From assembly GCF_006539545.1 (NCBI RefSeq), contig NZ_BJNF01000020.1, positions 1 to 64,000 on the forward strand: a stretch of DNA of 64,000 nucleotides. Direction: 5' to 3'. The stretch's first letter is position 1, and every line of letters starts with the position of its first letter. Positions 9,127 through 19,263 of the stretch are shown one piece after another. Position numbers and translations under genes: made by a program. Below the pieces are notes generated by a model. That model was not told where the DNA came from. It did no database searches and saw nothing but the letters and a program-made list of their open reading frames with translations. The stretch is from Nitrobacter winogradskyi. Lineage in GTDB: Bacteria > Pseudomonadota > Alphaproteobacteria > Rhizobiales > Xanthobacteraceae.

Positions 9127-11034
9127 CTACGAATGCAGCTTGCGTGGCCGCCGGACCGGACCCGGCGGCGGCTCATGGGTCTCGCTGAACAGTTCGGCGA
9201 GCTGTTCGGTCATGGCGCCGCCGAGTTCCTCGGCATCCACGATAGTCACCGCGCGGCGATAGTAGCGCGTCACATCGTGACCGATACCGATGGCTATCAG
9301 TTCGACCGGGGATCGGGTTTCGATTTCCTCGATCACCCACCGCAGGTGACGCTCCAGATAATTTCCCGGATTGACCGACAGGGTCGAATCGTCGACCGGC
9401 GCACCGTCCGAGATCATCATCAGGATCTTGCGCTGCTCGGAACGGCCCAGCAGCCGCTTATGCGCCCAGTCGAGCGCCTCGCCGTCGATGTTTTCCTTGA
9501 GCAGGCCCTCGCGCATCATCAGCCCGAGGTTTTTCCGCGATCGCCGCCAGGGGGCATCGGCCGCCTTGTAGATGATATGGCGGAGATCGTTGAGCCGCCC
9601 CGGCGTGACCGGCTTGCCGGCGGCGAGCCACGCCTCGCGCGACTGCCCGCCCTTCCAGGCCCGCGTCGTGAATCCGAGAATTTCGACCTTGACCCCGCAG
9701 CGCTCCAGCGTGCGCGCCAGAATGTCGGCGCAGGTCGCCGCCACCGTGATCGGCCGGCCCCGCATCGAACCGGAATTGTCGAGCAGCAGCGTCACGACGG
9801 TATCGCGGAACGTCGCCTCCTTCTCATGCTTGAACGAGAGCGGCTGATAAGGATCGATCACCACGCGCGACAGCCGCGCCGGATCGAGAATGCCTTCTTC
9901 CAGATCGAACTCCCAGGCGCGATTCTGTTGCGCCATCAGGCGGCGCTGAAGACGATTGGCGAGCCGCGCCACGATGCCCTGCAAGTGAGCAAGCTGCTTG
10001 TCGAGGTAGCTGCGCAGCCGCTCCAGTTCATCGTGGTCGCAGAGATCCTCGGCGGCGATCACCTCATCGAACTTCGGCGCGAACGCATGATACTCCGGAC
10101 CGCGCGGCTCATTGGCGCCGCCCGCATTGGGCCGCGTCGCCTCGCCAGGCATCTCCTCCTCGGCAAGATCGCCATCGTCGAACGTGTCGCTCACGGAGGC
10201 CTGCGCGCTTTCCATGGCGCCATCAGGCATGTCCTCCGTGGTGTCATGCGCCTGATCCGCGCTCATCTCCTGGGCGGCCTCGCTGTCGGGCGAGCCTTCC
10301 GTACCGGACTGATCGTTCTCGCCCTCGCGGTTGTCGTCCTCGTTCTCCTCCTTCTCCGTCTCGGCGCGAGTGTCGTCACCAAGATCAAGTTCCGACAGCA
10401 GATCGTGCACAAGATCGCCGAACTTCGCCTGATCCTCGGTAAAATGGCTGAGCTGGTCCAGCCGGGCGCCGATCTTGTCCTCCAGGAACGGACGCCACAG
10501 ATCGACCAGCCTGGACGCGGCGGCGGGCGGCGGCAGGCCGGTCAGCCGCTCGCGCACCATCATCGCCAGCGCATCCGACAGCGGCGCGTCGGCCCGGTCG
10601 GTGATCTCGTCATACTTGCCGCGATGGAAGTGATCATCGAGCATCGCGGTGAGATTCCTCGCGACGCCCGTCATCCGGCGGGAGCCGATGGCCTCGACCC
10701 GGGCCTGCTCGACCGCGTCGAAGACGCCGCGCGCCTGCGGATTGCCCGGCACGAGCTTGCGATGCACTTTCGGATCGTGGCAGGCGAGCTTCAGCGCGAT
10801 GGAATCCGCATGCCCGCGCACGATCGCGGCGTCCCGCCTGCTCATCTTGCGCCCGGGCTCGGGCAGCCGCGCCTTGCCTGGCGACAGGCCGGGCCGCTCG
10901 ATGGCGAAGGTTACCTCAAGCTCCGGCCGCCGGGAGATCGCGCGCAGGCAGGACGTGACCGCGCGCTTGAACGGCTCGGTCGGCGCCTCCTTCGGCGAGG
11001 CACGGAACCTGTTGCTGGGCGATGCGGTGCTCAT
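9127..11034 (-). CDS. cobT: Aerobic cobaltochelatase subunit CobT
   Basis: A 635-aa subunit of the CobNST complex that inserts cobalt into hydrogenobyrinic acid a,c-diamide in the oxygen-dependent B12 pathway. The N-terminal half is helical, a central stretch (about 215-300) is strongly acidic ([12 protein letters not shown]), and the C-terminal von Willebrand A domain carries the metal-site motif DNSGSMRG near residue 418. Not to be confused with CobT of the nicotinate-nucleotide pathway. It lies downstream of cobS with about 130 bp between, containing a GC-rich hairpin. cobN is not in the window. Confidence 0.97.
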   Translation of the reverse strand: MSTASPSNRFRASPKEAPTEPFKRAVTSCLRAISRRPELEVTFAIERPGLSPGKARLPEPGRKMSRRDAAIVRGHADSIALKLACHDPKVHRKLVPGNPQARGVFDAVEQARVEAIGSRRMTGVARNLTAMLDDHFHRGKYDEITDRADAPLSDALAMMVRERLTGLPPPAAASRLVDLWRPFLEDKIGARLDQLSHFTEDQAKFGDLVHDLLSELDLGDDTRAETEKEENEDDNREGENDQSGTEGSPDSEAAQEMSADQAHDTTEDMPDGAMESAQASVSDTFDDGDLAEEEMPGEATRPNAGGANEPRGPEYHAFAPKFDEVIAAEDLCDHDELERLRSYLDKQLAHLQGIVARLANRLQRRLMAQQNRAWEFDLEEGILDPARLSRVVIDPYQPLSFKHEKEATFRDTVVTLLLDNSGSMRGRPITVAATCADILARTLERCGVKVEILGFTTRAWKGGQSREAWLAAGKPVTPGRLNDLRHIIYKAADAPWRRSRKNLGLMMREGLLKENIDGEALDWAHKRLLGRSEQRKILMMISDGAPVDDSTLSVNPGNYLERHLRWVIEEIETRSPVELIAIGIGHDVTRYYRRAVTIVDAEELGGAMTEQLAELFSETHEPPPGPVRRPRKLHS

Positions 11035-11078
11035 GAAAACCTGTACGATGGTCCCGTATGCGCGGGAGCAGCCAGAAT

Positions 11079-11162
11079 AAACCCCTCACCCGGCTCGCTC
11101 ACGCGCGCTGGAGCGCCGCCGGGCTTGCCGACCTCTCCCTGATCGCCGGGAGAGGTGAAACG
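11079..11162 (-). repeat. GC-rich CTCCC/GGGAG hairpin repeat (R3) between cobS and cobT
   Basis: It contains a perfect 9-bp stem ACCTCTCCC/GGGAGAGGT (11131-11139 with 11148-11156) preceded by CCCCTCACCCGGC. Related CTCCC...GGGAG hairpins occur before prfA, before prmC and inside hrpB. On the minus strand it lies in the cobS-cobT spacer, where it may attenuate readthrough or protect the cobS message. Confidence 0.6.
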
Positions 11163-11164
11163 TC

Positions 11165-12163
11165 TCAACTCAACGCGACGTTGACCGCGGACTCGCTCAG
11201 TTCGACGTTGAAGCAGCGCTGGTAGAATTCAGCAACCAGCGGCCGCTCGAGTTCGTCGCATTTGTTGAGGAACGTGACTCGAAAGGCGAAGCCCAGATCG
11301 TCGAATATCTCGGTGTTCTCCGCCCAGGTGATCACCGTGCGCGGGCTCATCACCGTGGAGAGATCGCCGTTGGCGAAAGCGTTGCGCGTGAGATCCGCCA
11401 GCCGCACCATCTTGCCGACGGTGTCGCGGCCTTCCGGCGTGCGATAATGCTTGGCCTTGGCCAGCACGATCTCGACCTCGTTGTCGTGCGGCAGATAATT
11501 CAGCGTGGTGACGATGTTCCAGCGGTCCATCTGCGCCTGATTGATCTGCTGGGTGCCGTGATAAAGACCCGACGTGTCCCCGAGGCCGATGGTGTTCGCG
11601 GTCGCGAACAGGCGGAACGCCGGATGCGGCTTGATGACCCGGCTCTGGTCCAGCAGCGTCAGGCGGCCTGAGGATTCCAACACGCGCTGGATCACGAACA
11701 TCACATCCGGACGGCCAGCATCGTATTCGTCGAAGCACAATGCGACGTTGTTCTGGTAGGCCCAGGGCAGGATGCCATCGCGGAATTCGGTGACCTGCTT
11801 GCCGTCCTTGAGCACGATCGCGTCCTTGCCGACGAGATCGATCCGGCTGATGTGACTGTCGAGGTTGACGCGCACGCAAGGCCAGTTCAACCGCGCCGCC
11901 ACCTGCTCGATATGCGTTGATTTGCCGGTGCCATGATAGCCGGTCACCATGACGCGGCGGTTCTTGGCGAAGCCGGCGAGAATGGCCAGCGTGGTCGCGC
12001 GATCGAACCGGTAGTCGGGATCAACATCCGGCACATGCGGATCGGTCCCGGAATAAGCGGGGACTTCGAGATCGCTGTCGATCCCGAACACCTGCCGCAC
12101 CGACACCTTCATGTCGGGAAGGCCGGTGGGAGTCTCGGTATTGGTTATGGCGGCGGTCGTCAT
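11165..12163 (-). CDS. cobS: Aerobic cobaltochelatase subunit CobS
   Basis: A 332-aa MoxR-type AAA+ ATPase that drives the cobaltochelatase with CobT and CobN. Walker [10 protein letters not shown] is at 75-83 and the Walker B region [12 protein letters not shown] near 140. The N-terminal segment [20 protein letters not shown] is typical of CobS. The first in-frame codon of the open frame is a TTG immediately before the ATG; I use the ATG, with GGAGG four bases upstream. It is first of a cobS-cobT pair, next to dnaJ and bolA as in other Rhizobiales. Confidence 0.97.
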   Translation of the reverse strand: MTTAAITNTETPTGLPDMKVSVRQVFGIDSDLEVPAYSGTDPHVPDVDPDYRFDRATTLAILAGFAKNRRVMVTGYHGTGKSTHIEQVAARLNWPCVRVNLDSHISRIDLVGKDAIVLKDGKQVTEFRDGILPWAYQNNVALCFDEYDAGRPDVMFVIQRVLESSGRLTLLDQSRVIKPHPAFRLFATANTIGLGDTSGLYHGTQQINQAQMDRWNIVTTLNYLPHDNEVEIVLAKAKHYRTPEGRDTVGKMVRLADLTRNAFANGDLSTVMSPRTVITWAENTEIFDDLGFAFRVTFLNKCDELERPLVAEFYQRCFNVELSESAVNVALS

Positions 12164-12510
12164 CAATCCTCCGAGGTTCGGGCGCGCTCCCGAAACCAGG
12201 ACTGCGCATGGCTGCGGACGAGGGGCTCGCGAAATTTAGCAGAGAGCGGCAGCCGGCAGAAGCCCGTCGCCAGATCAAAGTTCCATTGGAATATCATCGA
12301 GATAAGCACCATATGCAGATTTTGGAGGGCTCTTTTGCGAATCAAGGTCCCATTCGGCCAAATTTGCCGGGAAAACTTTTGAACCAGGGATATCGTGACC
12401 GATTCATCGCGCATTCGAACAGCCGGGGGATCGCCGATACCGGGTTCGTCTGTTTCGCCGTCCTGACTTGCCGCGCGGCCCAAGGCCATCCGGCAGACGA
12501 GCGAGCCGGC
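12164..12510. other. Intergenic upstream of cobS, no gene recognised
   Basis: About 350 bp between the cobS start and an R1 copy. A minus-strand open frame of 125 codons crosses the region, but its composition is not protein-like and it runs into the repeat. The cobS promoter should lie here. I saw no cobalamin-riboswitch B12 box. Confidence 0.45.
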
Positions 12511-12577
12511 TAGACTGTTGTTTTGACGCGTTTTCTTCATGCGAACAGGTCATCCACCTCGCTCGAAAACGCTGTAG
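12511..12577 (-). repeat. R1 repeat copy, short form
   Basis: Reverse-orientation R1: TTTTGACGCGTTTTCTTCAT, then GCGAACAGGTCATCCACC, then CTCGAAAACGCTGTAG. It lies just upstream of the PHA-granule-region gene. The hairpin module is missing. Confidence 0.8.
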
Positions 12578-12594
12578 CCATCATTGGAGTGATC

Positions 12595-12918
12595 ATGACC
12601 AGACCTCTCGTGGTTTCCATTCCGCACCGTCTCGGCAAGGATGAAGCGCTGCGCCGGATGAAAGCGGGGCTCGGCAGCGCCCGAACGCAATACGCCCAGT
12701 TGATCCAGGTCAATGAAGAGGTGTGGAGCGGCGACCGCCTGGTCTTTTCCGTCACGGCCCTGAAGCAGCAGGTATCAGGAATTCTGGACGTGTCCGAAGA
12801 GCACGTTCGTCTCGAAGTGACTTTGCCATGGCTGCTCAGCCGCCTGGCTCAAGGGATTCAGGGCGTCATTCAGAAAAAAGGGACGCTGATGCTCGAGAAG
12901 AAGACGGATAAAAGCTGA
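12595..12918 (+). CDS. Polyhydroxyalkanoic acid system family protein
   Basis: A 107-aa protein of the PHA-granule-region family (PF09650 type): the N-terminus TRPLVVSIPHRLGKDEALRRM, then WSGDRLVFSVTALKQQVSG, and a C-terminal helical segment (LAQGIQGVIQKKG). In other bacteria the family lies near polyhydroxyalkanoate genes; no pha gene is visible here, so its link to storage granules is family knowledge only. The ATG has GGAG six bases upstream. A longer frame to 12523 passes through R1 and is rejected. Confidence 0.85.
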   Translation: MTRPLVVSIPHRLGKDEALRRMKAGLGSARTQYAQLIQVNEEVWSGDRLVFSVTALKQQVSGILDVSEEHVRLEVTLPWLLSRLAQGIQGVIQKKGTLMLEKKTDKS

Positions 12919-12963
12919 GAGGTTGCGCCAAAGCGCGACAGCAACCGGCGCGGGGCGGCGGCC

Positions 12964-13611
12964 TTACGCGCCGCGCACGACCGTCTTCAGGTAATTATAC
13001 GCCTTGATGATCTCGATCAAGCGATCTTCCGTCGACCGGTCGCCGCCGTTGGCATCTGGGTGATGCTGCTTGACCAGCGCCTTGTATTTCGCCTTGACGG
13101 TTTCGAGGGTGGCGTCGGCGCCGAGCCCCAACACCTGCAGCGCCTTGCGCTCCGCATTGAAGATCTTGCGGGTCTCGGGTTTGGATTCGAACTGCGGGCC
13201 GGAGCGCCATTTCCCACGGCCATTGAGTTCGCCGAACACACTGAAGGGATCAGCGACGCCCTCGGCATCGATGGCATCGGCCCTGCCTTTGCCCTTGGCG
13301 CCGTTCGCGCCCATCTTCCAGGTCGGGCGATGGCCGGTCAGCGCATCCTTCTGATAGCGCGCGACCGCTTCCGCATTCATGCCCTGGAAAAAATTGTAGG
13401 ACTGATTGTAGGCCCGGACATGGTCGAGGCAAAAATGAAAATACCCGCCTTCGTTGCCGCGACCTTTCGGCGCGCGGTGTGATCCCCTGCTCTGACAGTC
13501 CGGCCATTCGCAGGCGACCACTTCCTCGCGCTCGCGCATGCGCGGTTGCTTCGCACCGGCCCTTGGCTTGATGCGGATGCTATCGAAGAATTTCGACGTG
13601 TCTATCGGCAT
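12964..13611 (-). CDS. J-domain (DnaJ-family) protein
   Basis: A 215-aa protein with the J domain at its C-terminal end rather than the N-terminus: KALQVLGLGADATLETVKAK, then the invariant HPD in KQHHPDANGGD near residue 193. The N-terminal part holds CEWPDCQ and a CLDH motif with nearby His residues, possibly a small metal site. J proteins stimulate Hsp70 ATPase; partner and client are unknown. The start at MPIDTSKF is chosen by conservation; an in-frame extension to 13662 exists. It is convergent with the PHA-type gene and divergent from bolA. Confidence 0.9.
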   Translation of the reverse strand: MPIDTSKFFDSIRIKPRAGAKQPRMREREEVVACEWPDCQSRGSHRAPKGRGNEGGYFHFCLDHVRAYNQSYNFFQGMNAEAVARYQKDALTGHRPTWKMGANGAKGKGRADAIDAEGVADPFSVFGELNGRGKWRSGPQFESKPETRKIFNAERKALQVLGLGADATLETVKAKYKALVKQHHPDANGGDRSTEDRLIEIIKAYNYLKTVVRGA

Positions 13612-13721
13612 GATCTGTCTTTGACACCGCAATGCTCCAGGCTTCAAGTCTTGACATCGCATTTATTCCGGACGGCGGCCGCCATTGACGGAAAGAAACG
13701 ATAAGCGTTAAGTCGCCCGCC

Positions 13722-13997
13722 ATGAGCGTCAAGGATAACATCTCAAAGAAACTCAGCGAAGCTTTCGCGCCCGAAAGCCTCGATGTCGCCGACGAGTCAT
13801 ATCTTCATGAAGGTCACGCCGGCCATCGGCCGGGCGGCGAGACACATTTCCGTATTCATATTGTATCGCAGGCGTTCGAAGGAAAGAGCCGGGTCGAGCG
13901 TCATCGCATGATCAATACGCTGCTCGCCGCGGAACTGGCCGGCCCCATTCACGCGCTGGCGATTCGGGCGATGGCGCCGGGCGAACAGCAGCGCTGA
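13722..13997 (+). CDS. bolA: BolA family protein
   Basis: A 91-aa BolA/IbaG-fold protein: N-terminal helix (DNISKKLSEAFAPESLDV), conserved ETHFRIHIVSQAFEGKSRVERHR split by short turns, and the C-terminal LLAAELAGPIHALAIRA. The family pairs with monothiol glutaredoxins in iron-sulfur and redox control. It is divergent from the J-domain gene with 110 bp between. No glutaredoxin gene was found in this window. Confidence 0.95.
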   Translation: MSVKDNISKKLSEAFAPESLDVADESYLHEGHAGHRPGGETHFRIHIVSQAFEGKSRVERHRMINTLLAAELAGPIHALAIRAMAPGEQQR

Positions 13998-14226
13998 ACG
14001 GCGATCATCGGCCGGCATCGGTCGTCGCCCTATCCGGTCCGTCCGCCAAGAGCCGCTTCAAAGCAGCGTGTCGCCGGCCGCGTCCGCCTCGCTCAAAATT
14101 CAGATGCCGCTTTTATCGGAAATTAACCCGCTTTTCAGTACATCAGCACAGACTACCTTCGTGTTACGGTAAAACGCGAACGCAGTAGGACGTAACGCAT
14201 TCGGATCCGACTCGCTGGAATCATCC

Positions 14227-15360
14227 ATGGCCGAAGCAGCCTCGACGGCGCTCATCGCGGAACTGGAAAGTGCGGTGAAGGGCGGCTCGTCCGAGCGGCG
14301 GGTCCAGATGCTTCGCCGTGTCACCGATCTGTTTCTGTCCGACGCTGACCGGCTCAACGAAAACCAGATCAGCGTCTTCGATGACGTTCTGGTCCGCCTG
14401 ATGGAGCAGATGGAGGCGCGCGCGCTGGCGCAGCTCAGCACGAACCTGTCAGGCTCAAGCCTCGCGCCGAAGGAGACCGTCCGGCAACTCGCGTATCATC
14501 AGGATGCGTCGGTCGCGGTGCCGGTTCTGGCACGATCAGCCCGGCTGTCCGAAGGCGACCTCATTGAAATCGCGAGCCTGCGCGGGCCGCAGCATTTGCT
14601 CGCCATTTCCCACCGCGAAACCCTGAGCGAAGGGGTGACCGACGCGCTGCTCAAACGCGGCGACGCCCGGGTCTCCCATACGCTGGCCAGGAATACCGGC
14701 GCGCGCTTTTCCGAAAGCGGCTACGCGGTCCTGGTTGAAAGCTCCGAAAAGGACGATGCGCTCGCCGAGAAGCTCGGGCTGCGACTGGACTTCCCGATCA
14801 AGGTGCTCCGTGAACTCCTTTCCCGAGCCAGCGCGGCGGTGCGCGAACGTCTGCTCAAGGTCGCGCCCCCTGAAATGCGCGCAAGGATTCAAGCGGCGAT
14901 CCAGTCAGTAGTCGAGCAGATCGCCTCTCCAAGCCTGGCGCCGGTCAACTACGCGGAATCGGAATCGATGGTGCTCGCCCTGAACCGCGCCGGAAAGCTG
15001 GGCGACCAGACCATCAACCGGTTTGCGATACAGGGCGAATATACCCACATCATCGCCGCGCTCTCGCTTCTGAACTCGGTGAGAATCGAAGCGATCGAGC
15101 CTCTGCTCGCCAACCCTCGCCCCGACGGGTTGATCGTTGCCTGCAAGGCCGCGCGGCTGAACTGGTCAACGACCCATATGATCCTTCGCAATCGCCCGCA
15201 TTGCCGTCCCCTGACGGCGCAGGAATTCGAGAGCGGCCGCGAAGTATTCGACGCGCTCTCTTTGTCATCGGCGCAACGCACCATCCGCTTCTGGTCCGCT
15301 CGCGGCTCGGCGAGGAAGGCCGACGCGCCGGACACGGCGATCGCCATTTCGGATATCTGA
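14227..15360 (+). CDS. DUF2336 domain-containing protein
   Basis: A 377-aa, largely helical protein of the alphaproteobacterial DUF2336 family, with repeated HEAT-like helical pairs: VRQLAYHQDASVAVPVLARS, then LSEGDLIEIASLRGPQHLLAIS. Some family members act in motility and cell-cycle signalling; no enzymatic motif is visible. A PilZ-domain gene follows after 3 bp, which suggests translational coupling and a shared c-di-GMP or motility context. Confidence 0.85.
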   Translation: MAEAASTALIAELESAVKGGSSERRVQMLRRVTDLFLSDADRLNENQISVFDDVLVRLMEQMEARALAQLSTNLSGSSLAPKETVRQLAYHQDASVAVPVLARSARLSEGDLIEIASLRGPQHLLAISHRETLSEGVTDALLKRGDARVSHTLARNTGARFSESGYAVLVESSEKDDALAEKLGLRLDFPIKVLRELLSRASAAVRERLLKVAPPEMRARIQAAIQSVVEQIASPSLAPVNYAESESMVLALNRAGKLGDQTINRFAIQGEYTHIIAALSLLNSVRIEAIEPLLANPRPDGLIVACKAARLNWSTTHMILRNRPHCRPLTAQEFESGREVFDALSLSSAQRTIRFWSARGSARKADAPDTAIAISDI

Positions 15361-15363
15361 GCC

Positions 15364-15681
15364 ATGAGCTGGGGCAACCGAAAAGCGGATCGGGTGACCT
15401 TCGCCACCGGCTATTCCGTCCTGATGATGGGAATCGACGGAACCTGGCAACGGCCATGCACCATGCTGGACATCTCCAACAACGGCGCGCGGCTTCAGGT
15501 GAAGGACTCGATCGAGGGGCTGAACCTCAAGGAATTCTTTCTGGTGCTGTCGTCGACCGGTCTCGCCTTTCGTCGCTGTGAACTGGTCCGCGTCAACGGC
15601 GACGAGATCGGCGTCAAGTTCGTTGAGGACAAGGTTCCGGGCAAGAAGAAAGGCCGGGCCCTTGCCAAATCCGATTCGTGA
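15364..15681 (+). CDS. PilZ domain-containing protein
   Basis: A 105-aa single-domain PilZ protein. PilZ domains usually bind cyclic di-GMP through an N-terminal RxxxR and a D/NxSxxG motif. Here the second motif is DISNNGARLQV and the N-terminal basic stretch is NRKADRVTF. It is coupled to the DUF2336 gene (3 bp gap). Whether it binds c-di-GMP cannot be decided from sequence, since the RxxxR is imperfect. Confidence 0.85.
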   Translation: MSWGNRKADRVTFATGYSVLMMGIDGTWQRPCTMLDISNNGARLQVKDSIEGLNLKEFFLVLSSTGLAFRRCELVRVNGDEIGVKFVEDKVPGKKKGRALAKSDS

Positions 15682-15717
15682 CAAATCCGCGTGATAAGGC
15701 CGGCGCGCTGATCCGCG

Positions 15718-15783
15718 ATCGCGTTCGCTTGAAAACGCCATAGCGCCCGCGCTACTGATCGAGTCAGAAACGCACAGCCTCCA
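15718..15783. repeat. Degenerate R1 remnant
   Basis: GCGTTCGCTTGAAAACGCCATAG resembles the reverse end of R1 (split here as GCGTTCGCTTGAA and AACGCCATAG), followed by CTACTGATCGAGTCAGAAACG, a decayed hairpin module. It lies in the short convergent gap between the PilZ and CNNM genes. Confidence 0.4.
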
Positions 15784-15825
15784 GCGCTCGCGAAACACCC
15801 TCGCCCGCGCCCTTCAGGACAACAT

Positions 15826-17163
15826 TCACGTCCGCTTCGGCCTGTTCTCGATCGCCTCCCCGCCACGCGGCACCGGCTGAATGCGCAGCGCCGTGATGCG
15901 GTTGCGCTCGCGCCGCAAAACCCTGAAGCGGAAACCATAAAAGGTAAAATTCTGACCCCGCTCGGGGATCGAACGCGCCTCATGAATCACGAGGCCCGCG
16001 ATGGTGGTCGCCTCCTCGTCCGGAAGATGCCAGTCCATGGCGCGATTGAGATCGCGGATCGGCACCGAACCATCCACCACCACCGAACCGTCGGCCTGTT
16101 GCCGAACGCCAGCGACGACCACGTCGTGCTCGTCGGAGATATCGCCGACGATCTCCTCGAGAACGTCCTCCAGCGTCACCATGCCCTCGACTTCACCATA
16201 TTCGTCGACCACCAGCGCGAAGTGAGTCTTGCGGCGGCGAAACGCCTTGAGCTGATCGGAAACGGGGCGCATCTCCGGAACGAACCAGGGCGGCAACGCG
16301 ATCGCGTTGACGTTGATGCGGGCTATATCGCCCTCCGAGGCATGAATCGCCCGCAACAGATCCTTGGCATGGAGCACGCCGACAATGTTCTCCGGCTTGT
16401 CGCGCCAGAGCGGGATGCGGGTGTATTCGCTGGCCAGCACCTCGCGCACCAGATCTTCCGGAGGCAAATCGGCATTGATCGTCACCATCGCGGTGCGATG
16501 AACCATCACGTCCGACACCGCGAGGTCACCGAAGCGGAACACATTCTGGATGTATTCGGCCTCACCGCTTTCGATTCCGCCGTGCTCGGCGGATTCACCG
16601 ATCAGCCCTTCGATTTCCGCGCCGGTCAACACGTCATGTTGCGAGACCTCCTTGACGCGAAGCGCGCGCAGGATGGCGCGCGAGGCCGAATTGAGCAGCC
16701 AGTTCAGCGGATAAAACAGGACATAGGAGGCATGGAGCGGATAGACGATCCACTGCGACACCGGCTCCGGCTGCCGGATCGCCAGCGTTTTCGGCACCTG
16801 CTCGCCGATCACGATGTGCAGCGACGAGAATACAAGAAATCCGGTCAGGAACGCGGTCAAATGCAGCGCCGGTTCCGGCATGCCGAGCGGCCGCAGCAGA
16901 GGAGCGAGCAGCGCCTCCACCGTTGGCTCGCCGACCCAGCCGAGACCGAGCGACGCCATGGTGATGCCGAGCTGGCAGCAGGCGAGATAGGCCTCGATGT
17001 TGCCCATGATGTCTCGCATCAGCCGCGCGCCGAACTGACCGCGCTCCACCATCGCCTTGACGCGGTAGCCGCGGCTTTTCACCAGCGCGAACTCCGCCGC
17101 GACGAAGAACCCGTTGGCGGCAAGCAGCAGCACGGCGAGCAGTATCTGGAGAGTTGAACTCAT
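15826..17163 (-). CDS. Hemolysin-family CNNM/CorC-type membrane protein
   Basis: A 445-aa protein with an N-terminal DUF21 (CNNM) transmembrane domain (about 1-190, starting LQILLAVLLLAANGFFVAAEFALVK in pieces), a CBS-domain pair (about 205-330; VMVHRTAMVTI, TRIPLWRDKPENIVG, FALVVDEYGEVEGMVTLEDV) and a C-terminal CorC_HlyC domain (about 345-430). Relatives export or sense Mg2+/Co2+; the name hemolysin is historical. Its ATG lies 3 bp beyond the aroB stop, so it is very likely cotranscribed with aroK-aroB. Confidence 0.93.
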   Translation of the reverse strand: MSSTLQILLAVLLLAANGFFVAAEFALVKSRGYRVKAMVERGQFGARLMRDIMGNIEAYLACCQLGITMASLGLGWVGEPTVEALLAPLLRPLGMPEPALHLTAFLTGFLVFSSLHIVIGEQVPKTLAIRQPEPVSQWIVYPLHASYVLFYPLNWLLNSASRAILRALRVKEVSQHDVLTGAEIEGLIGESAEHGGIESGEAEYIQNVFRFGDLAVSDVMVHRTAMVTINADLPPEDLVREVLASEYTRIPLWRDKPENIVGVLHAKDLLRAIHASEGDIARINVNAIALPPWFVPEMRPVSDQLKAFRRRKTHFALVVDEYGEVEGMVTLEDVLEEIVGDISDEHDVVVAGVRQQADGSVVVDGSVPIRDLNRAMDWHLPDEEATTIAGLVIHEARSIPERGQNFTFYGFRFRVLRRERNRITALRIQPVPRGGEAIENRPKRT

Positions 17164-17166
17164 CGT

Positions 17167-18318
17167 CTAGGCCGGCGCGTCCGCCAGCTTGCGGGCGAGA
17201 AAATCCCGAACCATCGAGGGCTCGACATCCGTTGACACCACCGCCTGACCGATCGCCTTCAGCAGGATGAAGGTCAGCCGGCCGCGCTTGACCTTCTTGT
17301 CCTGCGCCATCAGCGTCATCAGCGCATCCGCATCGGCCAGCCCCTCCTGCCTGAAGCCGGCGATGTCCTGCAAGCGCGTCGGCAGACCCGCCGCCGCCAG
17401 ATGTCTCTCGATACGGGACACGTCGGCGGCTGCGATCATTCCGAGTTGCGCCGAGAGTTCGGCGGCCAGCACCATGCCGATCGAGACGCCCTCGCCGTGA
17501 TAAAGACGCCCGCAAAATCCGGTCGCCGCTTCCAGCGCGTGGCCGAAGGTATGGCCGAGATTGAGCAACGCACGCTCGCCGCTCTCGCGCTCGTCGCGGG
17601 CGACGATGGCGGCCTTGGCGCAGCAACTGGTGGCGACCGCGTGCTCGCGCGCCGCATCACCCTTGACGATATCGGCATGGTGGGCTTCCAGCCACGCGAA
17701 GAACGCCTCATCGCCGATCAGTCCGTATTTGGCGACTTCAGCATAGCCGGCGCGAAACTGACGCGGCGACAAGGTATCCAGCACGGCGGTGTCCGCGACC
17801 ACCAGGATCGGCTGGTGAAAGGCGCCGACCAGGTTCTTGCCCTGCGGCGAGTTGATGCCGGTCTTGCCGCCCACGGACGAATCCACCTGCGCCAGCAGCG
17901 ACGTCGGCACCTGCACGAAATCGACGCCACGGCGTACGATCGCGGCGGCGAAGCCCGCGAGATCACCGACCACGCCGCCACCAAGCGCGACGACAAGATC
18001 GTTGCGCTCGATCCTGGCCTTGATCAGTTCCTCACAGACAAATTCGACGCCTGCGTAACTCTTCGAAACCTCGCCTTCGTCGACGACGATCCGCGAGGTT
18101 GTGAGACCGGCGCCGGTCAGCGATGCCTCGGCTCGCTGAAGCCAATGAGTGGCGACACAGGCGTCGGTGACGACGGCGACGCGCGCGCCGGGACGCAATG
18201 CGGCGATCCGCTCGCCCAGCGACGGCAGGATGCCCCGGCCGATGACAATGTCATAGGAACGCTCACCGAGCGCGACATCGACCGTGATCGGGTCTGATTT
18301 TTTCAACGGAATGGTCAT
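17167..18318 (-). CDS. aroB: 3-dehydroquinate synthase
   Basis: Second enzyme of the shikimate pathway, converting DAHP to 3-dehydroquinate with NAD+ and a divalent metal. At 383 aa it is standard length. The NAD-binding glycine-rich motif GGGVVGDLAGFAAA, PTSLLAQVDSSVGGKTGIN and the metal-ligand stretch NLGHTFGHALEA are all present. It sits between aroK (31 bp upstream) and the CNNM gene, in what looks like one operon. Confidence 0.97.
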   Translation of the reverse strand: MTIPLKKSDPITVDVALGERSYDIVIGRGILPSLGERIAALRPGARVAVVTDACVATHWLQRAEASLTGAGLTTSRIVVDEGEVSKSYAGVEFVCEELIKARIERNDLVVALGGGVVGDLAGFAAAIVRRGVDFVQVPTSLLAQVDSSVGGKTGINSPQGKNLVGAFHQPILVVADTAVLDTLSPRQFRAGYAEVAKYGLIGDEAFFAWLEAHHADIVKGDAAREHAVATSCCAKAAIVARDERESGERALLNLGHTFGHALEAATGFCGRLYHGEGVSIGMVLAAELSAQLGMIAAADVSRIERHLAAAGLPTRLQDIAGFRQEGLADADALMTLMAQDKKVKRGRLTFILLKAIGQAVVSTDVEPSMVRDFLARKLADAPA

Positions 18319-18349
18319 TGCGTGGTGTCAAATCCCTCGTCAGGGTCTC

Positions 18350-18973
18350 TCATCGCGTTTCGCCTGGTTTCGGAGCGGTCGTTTCGCCGCGGCAAAGCCT
18401 GCGGTGAAGCAGGCCGATGCATTCATCGACGATCCATTCGTATGGCACGTCGCGCGAGGCGACGGTGATATCCGCCTGTTGGTAGATGGGCTCGCGCTCG
18501 GCGATGAGGCGCTTGATCGTCGCGGCGGGATCGGCCGTTTGCAGCAAGGGCCTGTCGGCGCGGCGCCTGACCCGGCGCAGGATCACCTCGGCGTCCGCCT
18601 TCAGCCAGATCGAGACCGCCCGTTCGGAGAGGCGTGCCCGGGTCTCCTCGCGCAGCACGGCGCCGCCGCCGGTTGCGAGCACGATCGGGCCGCCATTCAG
18701 CAACCGCGCGATCACGCGCGCCTCGCCATCCCGGAAATGGGGCTCGCCGTGGGTTTCGAAAATTTCGGGTATCGGCATTCCGGCCGCAAGCTCGATCTCG
18801 GCGTCGGCATCGACGAATCGCATCCTGAGGCGCGCCGCCAGTCGCCGCCCAATGGTGGACTTGCCGGCTCCCATCATGCCGACAAGCGCCAGCGACCGCC
18901 CCGCGAGCGCCGCGACAACGGCGGTCTCGGGGGATGCTCCGAAGCTGGCCGATGAAACGGTTTCGGACGTCAA
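18350..18973 (-). CDS. aroK: Shikimate kinase
   Basis: Phosphorylates shikimate at O3. 207 aa, with a P-loop GMMGAGKSTIGR near residues 36-47, the shikimate-binding DADAEIE and the GGGAV motif. The N-terminus is about 25 residues longer than E. coli AroK. The start is a TTG with AGGTG five bases upstream; no in-frame ATG precedes the P-loop closely enough to keep strand 1. It lies upstream of aroB on the same strand. Confidence 0.95.
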   Translation of the reverse strand: MTSETVSSASFGASPETAVVAALAGRSLALVGMMGAGKSTIGRRLAARLRMRFVDADAEIELAAGMPIPEIFETHGEPHFRDGEARVIARLLNGGPIVLATGGGAVLREETRARLSERAVSIWLKADAEVILRRVRRRADRPLLQTADPAATIKRLIAEREPIYQQADITVASRDVPYEWIVDECIGLLHRRLCRGETTAPKPGETR

Positions 18974-19263
18974 GGGACACCTGCCGGAACATGGCTGCGC
19001 GCCCGAAACGGATTCGACATTCGGACCTTCCGCGATTTCTGACGGAGAATGTCAGATCCAAAGCTCACGACGACCTTCCTGATCCTGATATCCGGTTGAG
19101 AACATTCGCTGGACGGCGGACGTTGCCGGGCTGGAACCACCGTCTCCGGGCCAGCTATACTACTCTCGTCGAGGGCGTTGCCAGAGACTCTTGCACCTGA
19201 CTTGCGAACATGTTGGTACTTGCGGCATTCGCCTGAAGGTCAATATCGTGCTCGGGACCGTAA

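Noticed and set aside
8692-11142. 816-codon plus-strand open frame opposite cobT
   Set aside because: Antisense to a clear CobT with its metal-site motif; composition is that of a shadow frame.
12164-12510. Cobalamin riboswitch upstream of cobS
   Set aside because: No B12-box sequence or matching fold was visible; the idea rested only on the gene's pathway.
12163-12540. 125-codon minus-strand frame upstream of cobS
   Set aside because: It runs through an R1 repeat, has no domain, and its start lies in the repeat.
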